Source: Gammaproteobacteria bacterium (GTDB lineage: Bacteria > Pseudomonadota > Gammaproteobacteria > UBA9214). From it: a stretch of 12,372 nucleotides of DNA. The DNA is taken from contig DMKK01000098.1 of assembly GCA_003454335.1 (NCBI GenBank), positions 479-12,850 on the forward strand, given 5' to 3'. The notes below the pieces were generated by a model, which ran no database searches, was not told where the DNA came from, and saw only the letters and a program-made list of their open reading frames with translations. A program made the position numbers and the translations under genes. Below are positions 1 through 6,701 of this stretch, in pieces (the first letter of the stretch is position 1; each line of letters begins with the position of its first letter).

Positions 1-1001
1 TTGGCCATCGATTCAAAGCTCTTTGCCAGCGTAGAAAACTCTCGCAGGCCGTTTGTATTGACAGCAAGGTTCAGTTTTCCCTGCGCCATTTGTTTCATAC
101 CCTGAACCATCTGGCCAAGTGGCACAAAAAGAAACCGGCTAAACAACCACAGGGCAAACAACAGGGTAATCAAGGTCAACAACAAAAAACCGCCTGTCGT
201 TACCATTTGCGTATGTTCCATGGTTTTGCTCAGCTGACTTACATCCTCATAACCCACGATTCTGAATGCCGGCTCACCGGCAGGCGTCAACAGGATATAT
301 TCAACCGGCAGAAGGCTGTCCGTATCATTCTGTTCATCAATATTTATATGGGCACCCGCCATGGAAAAGACGCTGATTGGCGTTTTGGTGATATTGCTGA
401 TTTCCGGCAGATTAAAGGCGGGATCAATAATGACTTCAAGATATCCGACCGCACGCAAGCCACCCACCGGAACCAGCGTTGAGTACATCGGTCCTTTTGC
501 AGACGACCAGAGCGCATCGATCGCCTTCAAACGCTCCGTCCTGGTTCTTTGAATCACCCGGGCCGCCAAATAATCCGACAGGTGATTTTCCAGTCCTGTT
601 ATTCCCGCACTGCTTTCTACAACAAGCTCCAGATCAAGACTGTAGACTCGCAGCTTTACCAGGTTGATTTTTGCAAATCCGACAAAACCATTAATAAAGG
701 GGTCATCCAGCAACGTTACCAGCCGCTTCTGTGCGGCGGCGGTTCCCGTTTCCTGGAACGCCTGTAGCAGGTGTTTGTTGTGGCCCAGTTTCATACCCAG
801 ATCGAAGGTCTGCTGACTGACTTCCCTGAGTACCTCCTGCGAGGCCACTTCAATAACACGCGACAGGCTGCTGACCTGAGCATCCAGCGCCGCTTGCCTG
901 AAATATGCGCCTGCAAACAAAGATAGAACGATCGCCACAATACCGACCATCATAAAAATGGCCACGGTAACCGTCTTGATAGATATTTTATCTATGCGCA
1001 T
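1..1001 (-). CDS. Membrane sensor protein with periplasmic domain and HAMP, C-terminal part outside the window
   Basis: Partial gene, open at the left edge; 333 codons are visible. The start is the ATG at 999-1001, because an in-frame TGA lies two codons upstream. The N-terminus has a basic cytoplasmic stub and a TM helix at about residues 10-33. A periplasmic region of about 235 residues follows, probably a Cache-like or related sensor fold, containing the stretch VPVGGLRAVGYLEVIID. A second TM helix lies at about 268-292, followed by a HAMP linker with the conserved proline (FVPLGQMV) and the closing motif REFSTLAKSFESMA. This is the layout of chemoreceptors, histidine kinases and HAMP-GGDEF/EAL proteins. 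The output domain is cut off, so which of these it is cannot be decided. No clear Shine-Dalgarno is visible. The gene starts 51 bp after the rhodanese stop on the same strand, so co-transcription is likely. Confidence 0.85.
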   Translation of the reverse strand, partial: MRIDKISIKTVTVAIFMMVGIVAIVLSLFAGAYFRQAALDAQVSSLSRVIEVASQEVLREVSQQTFDLGMKLGHNKHLLQAFQETGTAAAQKRLVTLLDDPFINGFVGFAKINLVKLRVYSLDLELVVESSAGITGLENHLSDYLAARVIQRTRTERLKAIDALWSSAKGPMYSTLVPVGGLRAVGYLEVIIDPAFNLPEISNITKTPISVFSMAGAHINIDEQNDTDSLLPVEYILLTPAGEPAFRIVGYEDVSQLSKTMEHTQMVTTGGFLLLTLITLLFALWLFSRFLFVPLGQMVQGMKQMAQGKLNLAVNTNGLREFSTLAKSFESMA

Positions 1002-1052
1002 GGATCATATTGTTAATCCGGGAATGAATTGCCAGCTTAGGGTGCCGCCACA

Positions 1053-1472
1053 CTACTCCGTCACCACCGGAAGTCTCTTTTCAGTCCATTCTTTCCAGCC
1101 ACCGCGGAACCAGTAAATATTTGTGTAGCCCCAGCCAACAACCCGGGTAATGGAATCTGAACTTCTCAGACAGCGCAGCCCGTTGCAGTAGAAAAGCAGC
1201 GCTGTGGTTCTGTCGGGGACAAGTAAATCCAGATCCTCGAGTAACAATTCCGTATTCAGGATATTGATGGCCCCCTCAATGTGACCCTTGATATATTCTG
1301 TTTTTTTTCTGGAATCAATGACGATCAGATCCGGGTTCGCAAGAATCAGGCTTATCACCTCTTCGGCAGTCAGGATAGTTGCCCCCGGCAGGCTTTCAGG
1401 GGCATACGGCTTTTCAGAGGCTACGAGGCTGCTGGATAACCACAATACTACACAGAGAATCAGGGTTCTCAT
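1053..1472 (-). CDS. Exported single-domain rhodanese-like protein
   Basis: 139 residues. The N-terminus (MRTLILCVVLWLSSSLVAS) is a signal peptide, cleaved near residue 18, so the protein acts in the periplasm. The rest is one rhodanese domain: DSRKKTEYIKGHIEGAIN at about 53-70 is the conserved CH2A-type region, and FYCNGLRC at 94-101 is the active-site loop with catalytic Cys96. The closing RGGWKEW (123-129) is typical of the fold. The family moves sulfane sulfur between donors and thiophilic acceptors. In a sulfur oxidiser it could handle thiosulfate, polysulfide or persulfide, but the substrate is unknown. A second Cys (Cys101) in the active-site loop is slightly unusual and could form a disulfide or persulfide with Cys96. 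The ATG at 1470-1472 is the only sensible start but has no good ribosome binding site. The sensor gene follows after 51 bp, which suggests a sulfur-related signal. Confidence 0.9.
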   Translation of the reverse strand: MRTLILCVVLWLSSSLVASEKPYAPESLPGATILTAEEVISLILANPDLIVIDSRKKTEYIKGHIEGAINILNTELLLEDLDLLVPDRTTALLFYCNGLRCLRSSDSITRVVGWGYTNIYWFRGGWKEWTEKRLPVVTE

Positions 1473-1562
1473 TATAAACAGATAGTCGTCATATCTTATC
1501 TTCCTGCCGCCAATCGATTGTTTTGAGTGCCTGCCTCATTCTAACGTAATCCTTACGTCTTA

Positions 1563-1591
1563 TTGATACTCGCAACGGAATAGTTTAGAAT
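1563..1591 (+). promoter_or_regulatory. Sigma70-type promoter for the small plus-strand gene
   Basis: A -35 box TTGATA (1563-1568; five of six to consensus) and a -10 box TAGAAT (1586-1591; five of six) are separated by exactly 17 bp. The predicted start of transcription is near 1598, giving a leader of about 60 nt before the ATG at 1659. It lies in the 186-bp gap between divergent genes. No equally good promoter was seen for the rhodanese side, although a TATAAT overlaps the rhodanese start codon. Confidence 0.55.
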
Positions 1592-1658
1592 TATTCTTCT
1601 TGTTGCTTCAATGACAGAATCAGCAGGGTAATAAAACGAATTGGACAAGGATTGTTTC

Positions 1659-1913
1659 ATGACATACAAGCATCTGGCTGCTGTTGTATATCTGTTTATA
1701 ACATTTATGATTCTGTCAGCGCCCGTAAAGGCAGAGCAAATATCCGACCATTACTATCTCCATGAAACGTCCAGTCTGACAGTCTCAGGCAGTTCAATAC
1801 AGGGTGGCGACACGGCAGGTGGTCAGACCGCATTCAAGCTGCTGGATACCGTCTGGATCCTTGGCTTCGCCATATCAGGACTGGTACTTTTAAGAAAAGT
1901 ACAAGGCGAGTAA
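1659..1913 (+). CDS. Small exported protein with C-terminal membrane segment, function unknown
   Basis: 84 residues from the ATG at 1659. A TTG 18 bp upstream is in frame, but the ATG has an AAGG at 1647-1650 with 8-nt spacing, and starting there leaves a clean signal peptide (MTYKHLAAVVYLFITFMILS...PVKA, cleaved near residue 22). The mature part is short and polar with a Ser/Gly-rich middle (LTVSGSSIQGGDTAGGQ), then a hydrophobic helix (DTVWILGFAISGLVLL) and a short basic end (RKVQGE). A polar or Gly-rich stretch, one TM helix and a basic tail recall C-terminal sorting signals such as PEP-CTERM or GlyGly-CTERM, but no PEP or VPLPA motif is present, so it may simply be a membrane anchor. I do not recognise a family. 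The gene is convergent with the (p)ppGpp enzyme gene, 11 bp apart, and has its own promoter. Confidence 0.75.
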   Translation: MTYKHLAAVVYLFITFMILSAPVKAEQISDHYYLHETSSLTVSGSSIQGGDTAGGQTAFKLLDTVWILGFAISGLVLLRKVQGE

Positions 1914-1924
1914 CCCCGCACCAC

Positions 1925-4129
1925 CTACATTTTCCTGCGTGCCTCCACCACGTTGGGCAACTGCCCGATCTTTGTCAGCACACGACTCAGCTGACCAATA
2001 TCTGCAACCTCCAGTGTCAGGCTCATTCTCGCAATACCATCCCGCTCATCTGTCGCCGTATTGACTCCATTGAGGTTGATTTTGTCATTAGCCAAAACTG
2101 CAGTTATATCGCGCAACAGGCCGGAACGATCATAAGCTTCTACCACGATATCAACCAGGTAGCTTTCATCGGATGCGCTACCCCACTCCACCTCAATCAG
2201 GCGATCACGGTCTTCACCTTGCAGTCGTAATACATTGCCGCAGTCCTGGCGATGTATCGTGACCCCACGTCCGCGTGTTATATAACCGATAATCGGGTCA
2301 TTCGGTACCGGACTGCAACAACGCGCGGTTGAAGTCAGCAGGTTACCCACACCCAGAATCTTGAAACCAGCGGCTGTTGTTGAATGTTCTTTTCTCGCCA
2401 GCCGGGGACGATTTGTTTCGAGTGCTGACTGCCGCGGGACCAGTTCATTGAGCGCATTGGCGATATTACCTGCTGTTATATCGCCATGGCCGAGCGCTTC
2501 CAGGAACCCGTCAACCTGAGCATGTCTGAAACGGTTGGCAAGTTTATCCATGGACATGTCATTAATTCCCAGGCGGTGGAGTTCCCGGTCCAGAATGCTC
2601 CGACCCGCAGCGACATTGTGTTCATAGTCCTGGCGCTTGAACCATGAACGTACCCGCGACCTGGCACGCGAGGTTTTCAGATAGCCCAGGTGTGTATTCA
2701 ACCAGTCACGACTGGGGACACCCTGGCGGGTTGTCAGTACCTCGACCTGTTCCCCGTTCTGCAAGGCGTAGGTCAATTGCACGATGCGACCATTCACCTT
2801 TGCCCCGCGACAGCGGTGCCCGACCTCCGTGTGTACCGCATAGGCGAAGTCCAGCGGGGTTGCTCCCTGCGGCAGGTCAATGATCCGGCCCTGTGGCGTC
2901 AGTACATAGACCCGGTCGTGAAAGGCCTCGGACTTGAAGCGATCAACAAAATCACGGGCGCTGTCTTCCTCGTCTTTCCACTCCAGCACCTGTCGCAACC
3001 AGGCAATCTTTTCTTCATAGCCTGCATCGCCTCCCCCGCCTTCCTTGTAACGCCAGTGGGCAGCAACACCCAGTTCGGCATGCTGATGCATTTCTTCGGT
3101 ACGAATCTGGATCTCCAGATTATGGCCATCCGGCCCGACCACCGCAGTGTGCAATGACCGATAAAGATTTTTCTTGGGGTTTGCGATGTAGTCGTCAAAT
3201 TCATTCGGAATATGCCGCCACAGGCCATGCACAATACCCAGTGCGGCATAGCAGTCCTTTTCCTCTTTCACCAATATGCGTACAGCACGCATATCAAAGA
3301 CCTGGTCGAAATCAATCTTCTTGCGCTGCATCTTCCGCCAGATACTGTTGATATGTTTTGGCCGCCCGCTGATGCTTGCCTTGACACCGGCTTTCCCCAG
3401 TTCCCTTTCAAGAACAGCAATGACGCGTTTTATATAACTTTCACGGTCCTCACGTTTCTCGTCCAGCTGCCTGGCCAGTTGCCGGTACGCATCCGGTTCC
3501 AGATAGCGCAGCGAGAGATCTTCCAGCTCCCACTTGACCTGCCAGATGCCCAGCCGATTTGCCAGGGGTGCATAAATTTCCATTGTTTCCTGCGCAATAC
3601 GTCCCTGCCGCTCACTGTCGAGATGCTGCAGAGTGCGCATGTTATGCAACCGGTCTGCAAGCTTGATGAGAACGACCCGCACATCGTCCGCCATCGCCAA
3701 CAACAGCTTGCGCAGGCTTTCAGCCTGTACATGTCCCTGGTTGCCTTCCTGGTCCAGTTGCTGGAACTCACCGATGCGTTCCATCTTGGTGACACCATCA
3801 ACCAGGTGGGCAATAACCGGCCCGAATTCCGTGCTGACATCCTCTAGCGTGACATCGGTATCCTCGACCACATCATGCAACATGGCCGCGGCGAGCGTCT
3901 CGTAATCCAGGTTCAGCCCCTTCAGAATTTCGGCAACAGCAAGGACATGCGAGTAATAGGGTTCGCCGGAAGCACGCTGCTGGTCACGGTGGGCAGTGCT
4001 TGCCCAGGCGGCAGCTTTCTCGAGGACCTGCTTCTCTGAATCAGGGCGCCCGCTTAGCAAAGCCGCGACCAGTGCCTGGCAATCACTGGTCAGCCTGTGC
4101 TGTTCCGAATGCGTGGGGGTGTCGTCCAT
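1925..4129 (-). CDS. relA: RelA/SpoT-family (p)ppGpp synthetase, RelA-like with an intact-looking hydrolase domain
   Basis: About 734 residues from the ATG at 4127-4129. A GTG 63 bp upstream is in frame, but neither start has a good ribosome binding site, and the extra 21 residues do not look like family sequence. Numbering below is from that GTG. The HD hydrolase domain (about 60-210) keeps the metal-site residues: YSH (His82), LHDVVEDT (His106-Asp107, Glu110-Asp111) and LADRLHN (Asp180-Asn184). The synthetase domain (about 235-385) has GRPKHINSIWRKM, EFDDY (331-335) and YRSLHT. TGS is at about 425-487. A conserved zinc-finger/RIS region contains ARCCSPVP (Cys625-Cys626) and HRQDC, and a C-terminal ACT domain spans about 678-755. 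This is full long-RSH architecture. It makes (p)ppGpp from GTP/GDP and ATP, classically on stalled ribosomes, and may also degrade it. EFDD marks RelA-type synthetases, whereas SpoT/Rel carry RxKD, yet classical RelA has a dead HD site. Whether the genome has a separate spoT cannot be seen. Confidence 0.95.
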   Translation of the reverse strand: MDDTPTHSEQHRLTSDCQALVAALLSGRPDSEKQVLEKAAAWASTAHRDQQRASGEPYYSHVLAVAEILKGLNLDYETLAAAMLHDVVEDTDVTLEDVSTEFGPVIAHLVDGVTKMERIGEFQQLDQEGNQGHVQAESLRKLLLAMADDVRVVLIKLADRLHNMRTLQHLDSERQGRIAQETMEIYAPLANRLGIWQVKWELEDLSLRYLEPDAYRQLARQLDEKREDRESYIKRVIAVLERELGKAGVKASISGRPKHINSIWRKMQRKKIDFDQVFDMRAVRILVKEEKDCYAALGIVHGLWRHIPNEFDDYIANPKKNLYRSLHTAVVGPDGHNLEIQIRTEEMHQHAELGVAAHWRYKEGGGGDAGYEEKIAWLRQVLEWKDEEDSARDFVDRFKSEAFHDRVYVLTPQGRIIDLPQGATPLDFAYAVHTEVGHRCRGAKVNGRIVQLTYALQNGEQVEVLTTRQGVPSRDWLNTHLGYLKTSRARSRVRSWFKRQDYEHNVAAGRSILDRELHRLGINDMSMDKLANRFRHAQVDGFLEALGHGDITAGNIANALNELVPRQSALETNRPRLARKEHSTTAAGFKILGVGNLLTSTARCCSPVPNDPIIGYITRGRGVTIHRQDCGNVLRLQGEDRDRLIEVEWGSASDESYLVDIVVEAYDRSGLLRDITAVLANDKINLNGVNTATDERDGIARMSLTLEVADIGQLSRVLTKIGQLPNVVEARRKM

Positions 4130-4202
4130 TCGATTTCTAAAGCAACAAGTTATCCAGTATTTAAAGATAATTGCTCGGTAACTATCCAGCACATTCTACG
4201 AA

Positions 4203-4296
4203 CTGATGGGTGCGTCGCTGCGCTCCTTCACCCATCCTACAATAAACCGTTGCTCTATGTAGGATGGGTGAAGGAGCGCAGCGACGCACCCATCAG
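4203..4296. repeat. Perfect inverted repeat (paired REP/BIME-like element)
   Basis: The arms 4203-4241 and 4258-4296 are perfect reverse complements over 39 bp, around a 16-nt loop (ATAAACCGTTGCTCTA). Each arm is itself a REP-like hairpin: GATGGGTG at one end and CACCCATC at the other, enclosing a GC-rich core (CGTCGCTGCGCTCCTT). The arm outer end is CTGATGGGTG and the inner end CATCCTACA. The general form (a TAGGATGGGTG-type repeat) is, from memory, a frequent dispersed element in proteobacterial genomes and is often attributed to REP-associated tyrosine transposases. No such gene lies in the window. It sits between the GTPase stop (4331) and the (p)ppGpp synthetase start (4129), both on the minus strand, so its transcript would fold into a long hairpin that could end or stabilise GTPase mRNA. 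Confidence 0.93.
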
Positions 4297-4330
4297 GCGG
4301 CAAGCGCGGCTCTCGACAAAGGAAAATAGT

Positions 4331-5908
4331 TTACGGGGATTTTCTGTCCTGGTCAGGCTCCACTGGAGTTTCGACAGGGCTGTCCACGGGGGCTTCCACT
4401 GGCGCCGTCTCCTGGTTGATCGGGGCGACTACCGCTACCGGAGGTGTCGTACTTACCTGTGCCGGTTGCCCACCTGCCGGGTCGGCAAACGCGTCATTCA
4501 GGGTCTGTACATGCCGGTTTGCGTCATGGATAACCCGTTGCAGACGTTTGCGGGCACGGTTCCCCCAGCCAACGGGTGATTTCCGGAATATGCTGTGCCA
4601 GGGGCGGGTATTAAAAAGAAATGCGCTGCGAAGTCGCTCCAGTTCAATGCCATGACCAGTTTGCTTCTCAAGCTTGTGTATTACGCGCCGCTCTGCAAAT
4701 TTACGCACCCTGAAATGCAGGTAGACAAATACACCTGCAGCCAGCACGCAAAAGATCAGCGTCCAGGCGATATTGTTGCTTGAGCCTTCCCACCATCCGG
4801 GTGTTTGCCATTTAAAACCATCCCTGAAGCCAAGCCATCCAGTGACAAGCACAGCTACAAGCAGCATGCCCGCTGCCAGCAGACCATCTCCCCAGAGGAC
4901 CAGTTTGCGCCAGTGAGCCTTCAATGACTCAATCTGCGGAACAATCTTTTCCTCAATGTGATGTGCAGTTTTATCCAGCATCCCGGTAATTCGGTAGGCG
5001 CGTTCAACCCCGACACCCTGGATGCGCTGATGAATTTCTTCCAGGTCATGATCCCGCTTGGATTCATAACGTTGACGCAGCGCCTCGTCCTCGATAGGTA
5101 CCGCTACCTCCGGATTGTAGATACTATAAAACCGGCCGGCAGTTAAACCTTCCTGTGCCACTGCGCGTTGCCATGCCCCCACCACTTCTTCCGGGTTATC
5201 TTCCCGCGCCGTGGTATCCATCTGGTTCAGGATAAAGACAAACTTGTTGGCATCCGCACGGTGAATGGTATCGCCCACGAGATGCGCAAGCGTGTCCCGC
5301 ATCGCACCCGGTTCCGGGTGGCGGGCATCGAAAAACACCAGCACCAGGTCAGACAGGTCGATAATGTGATCCGTCAATCGTAGTGTGGCCGTTCGCTGGG
5401 AATCCGCATCAAACCCGGGAGAGTCAATAATGATTCGGCCACGCAGTTTTTCACTGAGACTGGTCTTCAGTTGCAGATAGGTATCAACACGCCGCCCCTC
5501 ACCCTGGGCAACCTTTTCAAGTTCATTACTGATTTGATAAAACGGGAAGCGTGGATCTGCATCCAGTGCGGTACCGGGTAAGGCCTTGGTGCCATGATCC
5601 CCGCCAAAACAGACGACGGTGAACTTGTCATCGACGGCCTGGTTGCCGGTAGACTGAAGGGGCTGCCCCAGGTAGTGATTGATAAAGGTAGATTTACCGG
5701 CAGAGAATGTGCCGAGCACCGAGATCATCGGCCACCAGGATATCTGGGTTGCAAAGGACTGCTCGGTGTTCAGGAGTCCCATCGAACGACCCACCTGATC
5801 CAGATGCCGATAGCTCTCAACCGCCTCTACCAGCACCGGGCTTTCTTTCTTCAGGTGCTGCTCCAGATCCTTGAGCCGCTGCTTGATTATTTTTCCAGAG
5901 CTAAACAT
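4331..5908 (-). CDS. Membrane-anchored dynamin/EHD-like large GTPase
   Basis: 525 residues from the ATG at 5906-5908. A TTG two codons upstream is excluded because it abuts the ribosome binding site AAGGA (5916-5920), which is 7 nt from this ATG. Numbering here is from that TTG. A charged N-terminal helical stretch precedes the GTPase domain. The motifs are G1 GTFSAGKS (68-75), a switch-like region DDKFT (95-99), G3 DSPGFD (164-169) and G4 NQMD (230-233). A helical region follows, then two TM helices at about 341-362 and 382-401, a basic amphipathic region, and a low-complexity tail with repeated PVE motifs (506-520). The family hydrolyses GTP to reshape or tether membranes; related bacterial dynamin-like proteins act in membrane surveillance or fusion. 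The cellular job here is unknown. The gene stands alone in its own transcription unit, downstream of the DUF302 gene by 145 bp. Confidence 0.88.
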   Translation of the reverse strand: MFSSGKIIKQRLKDLEQHLKKESPVLVEAVESYRHLDQVGRSMGLLNTEQSFATQISWWPMISVLGTFSAGKSTFINHYLGQPLQSTGNQAVDDKFTVVCFGGDHGTKALPGTALDADPRFPFYQISNELEKVAQGEGRRVDTYLQLKTSLSEKLRGRIIIDSPGFDADSQRTATLRLTDHIIDLSDLVLVFFDARHPEPGAMRDTLAHLVGDTIHRADANKFVFILNQMDTTAREDNPEEVVGAWQRAVAQEGLTAGRFYSIYNPEVAVPIEDEALRQRYESKRDHDLEEIHQRIQGVGVERAYRITGMLDKTAHHIEEKIVPQIESLKAHWRKLVLWGDGLLAAGMLLVAVLVTGWLGFRDGFKWQTPGWWEGSSNNIAWTLIFCVLAAGVFVYLHFRVRKFAERRVIHKLEKQTGHGIELERLRSAFLFNTRPWHSIFRKSPVGWGNRARKRLQRVIHDANRHVQTLNDAFADPAGGQPAQVSTTPPVAVVAPINQETAPVEAPVDSPVETPVEPDQDRKSP

Positions 5909-5914
5909 CAGCAA

Positions 5915-5920
5915 TTCCTT
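5915..5920 (-). promoter_or_regulatory. Ribosome binding site deciding the GTPase start
   Basis: AAGGAA read on the minus strand. Spacing from AAGGA to the ATG at 5908 is 7 nt. The in-frame TTG at 5914 directly follows the site, which rules it out as the start. Confidence 0.7.
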
Positions 5921-5933
5921 TATATAGTTGTTG

Positions 5934-5950
5934 TAATATACTGTATATTA
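5934..5950. promoter_or_regulatory. AT-rich palindrome and -10-like element upstream of the GTPase gene
   Basis: TAATATAC-T-GTATATTA is an 8-bp perfect dyad around one base, inside a very AT-rich tract (about 5921-5960). On the minus strand a TATAAT lies at 5952-5947, suitably placed for a promoter starting about 30 nt before the GTPase ATG, but no convincing -35 box was found. It may be a promoter with an overlapping operator, or only AT-rich leader DNA. Confidence 0.35.
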
Positions 5951-6053
5951 TATATATTTCCCGTCTGCCTCTGGTTTGCTATCCGCCGTGGCAGTACAGC
6001 TAACCAGCATGTCCTGCATACAAATTTATCAGTGGAGCGTCAGATTCCGTTCC

Positions 6054-6662
6054 TCAGAAGTCCCCTTCAGCACCACGATTCATGATATCCAGAATAATGT
6101 CCTTGACCCTGTTGGCCTCTTCAAAGAGCTCCGGTGGCAACTCGGTGCCGCCATGTATCATCATATCCATATTAAGTGTATACAACCACAATTGACCGTT
6201 CTTGTCCTCGACAAGTGCTAATCGGCAAGGCAGGTAGGCCGAAAAGGAATCGGAATAGTCGATCATCTTGGCTGCAGTCAGCGGATTACAGAACATATAG
6301 ATTTTCCAGAAACGCTGATCCTCGCCCGTCATTGCGGCAACCTGCTCGGAAAGGGGCAACTCGCCCACATTCTTGAAGTTGTGTTCATTGGCCACAAAGC
6401 GCATGGTCTCTTCCACGTCCTCTGCAGTCAGGCCTTCGGCCACGGGTCGTTTCCAGACAGTTGCCTCGGCGCCATTGCCGGTCGCCAACAAGGACTTTGT
6501 CATATCCATGTAGACCTGTGGCGCCATGGGATCAAATGTCTTGAGATTCTGCAGATCCTTGAAGTTCTGCATACCAAAATCATAGGTAACCGCAACCCAA
6601 GCCAGTCCGGCCAGCATGGCAAGTCCAATCAACGCCAATAGATTCCAGATCAGTTTAATCAT
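6054..6662 (-). CDS. Membrane-anchored DUF302-domain protein
   Basis: 202 residues from the ATG at 6662, with AGAGGG about 5 nt upstream. The N-terminal TM helix spans about residues 4-27 with few charges before it, so the domain is probably periplasmic. About 50 residues follow that are not part of the core domain, then a DUF302 domain at about 80-171. Its hallmark is the motif around FCNPLTAAKMIDYSDSFSAY followed by LPCRLALVEDKNGQLWLYTLN (118-164 region). Two cysteines, Cys125 and Cys146, sit in these conserved segments. The protein ends in NRGAEGDF. DUF302 proteins are small alpha/beta proteins of unknown activity, often found in sulfur-oxidising bacteria and near sulfur or stress genes. 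It is the last gene of a probable operon, 39 bp after the TPR gene stop. Confidence 0.87.
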   Translation of the reverse strand: MIKLIWNLLALIGLAMLAGLAWVAVTYDFGMQNFKDLQNLKTFDPMAPQVYMDMTKSLLATGNGAEATVWKRPVAEGLTAEDVEETMRFVANEHNFKNVGELPLSEQVAAMTGEDQRFWKIYMFCNPLTAAKMIDYSDSFSAYLPCRLALVEDKNGQLWLYTLNMDMMIHGGTELPPELFEEANRVKDIILDIMNRGAEGDF

Positions 6663-6701
6663 AACTACCCTCTTTCACCGTGAAGATTCATGTAATACTG
6701 T

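Noticed and set aside
90..482. Plus-strand ORF of 130 codons at the left end
   Set aside because: It is antisense to the HAMP sensor, whose reading frame is open to the window edge with clear TM and HAMP features.
1471..1476. TATAAT on the minus strand overlapping the rhodanese start codon
   Set aside because: As a -10 box it would start transcription inside the gene, past the only usable ATG, and there is no matching -35 box.
2690..3847. Plus-strand ORFs of 155 and 211 codons within the (p)ppGpp synthetase gene
   Set aside because: Both are antisense to strongly conserved synthetase and hydrolase motifs and resemble no protein.
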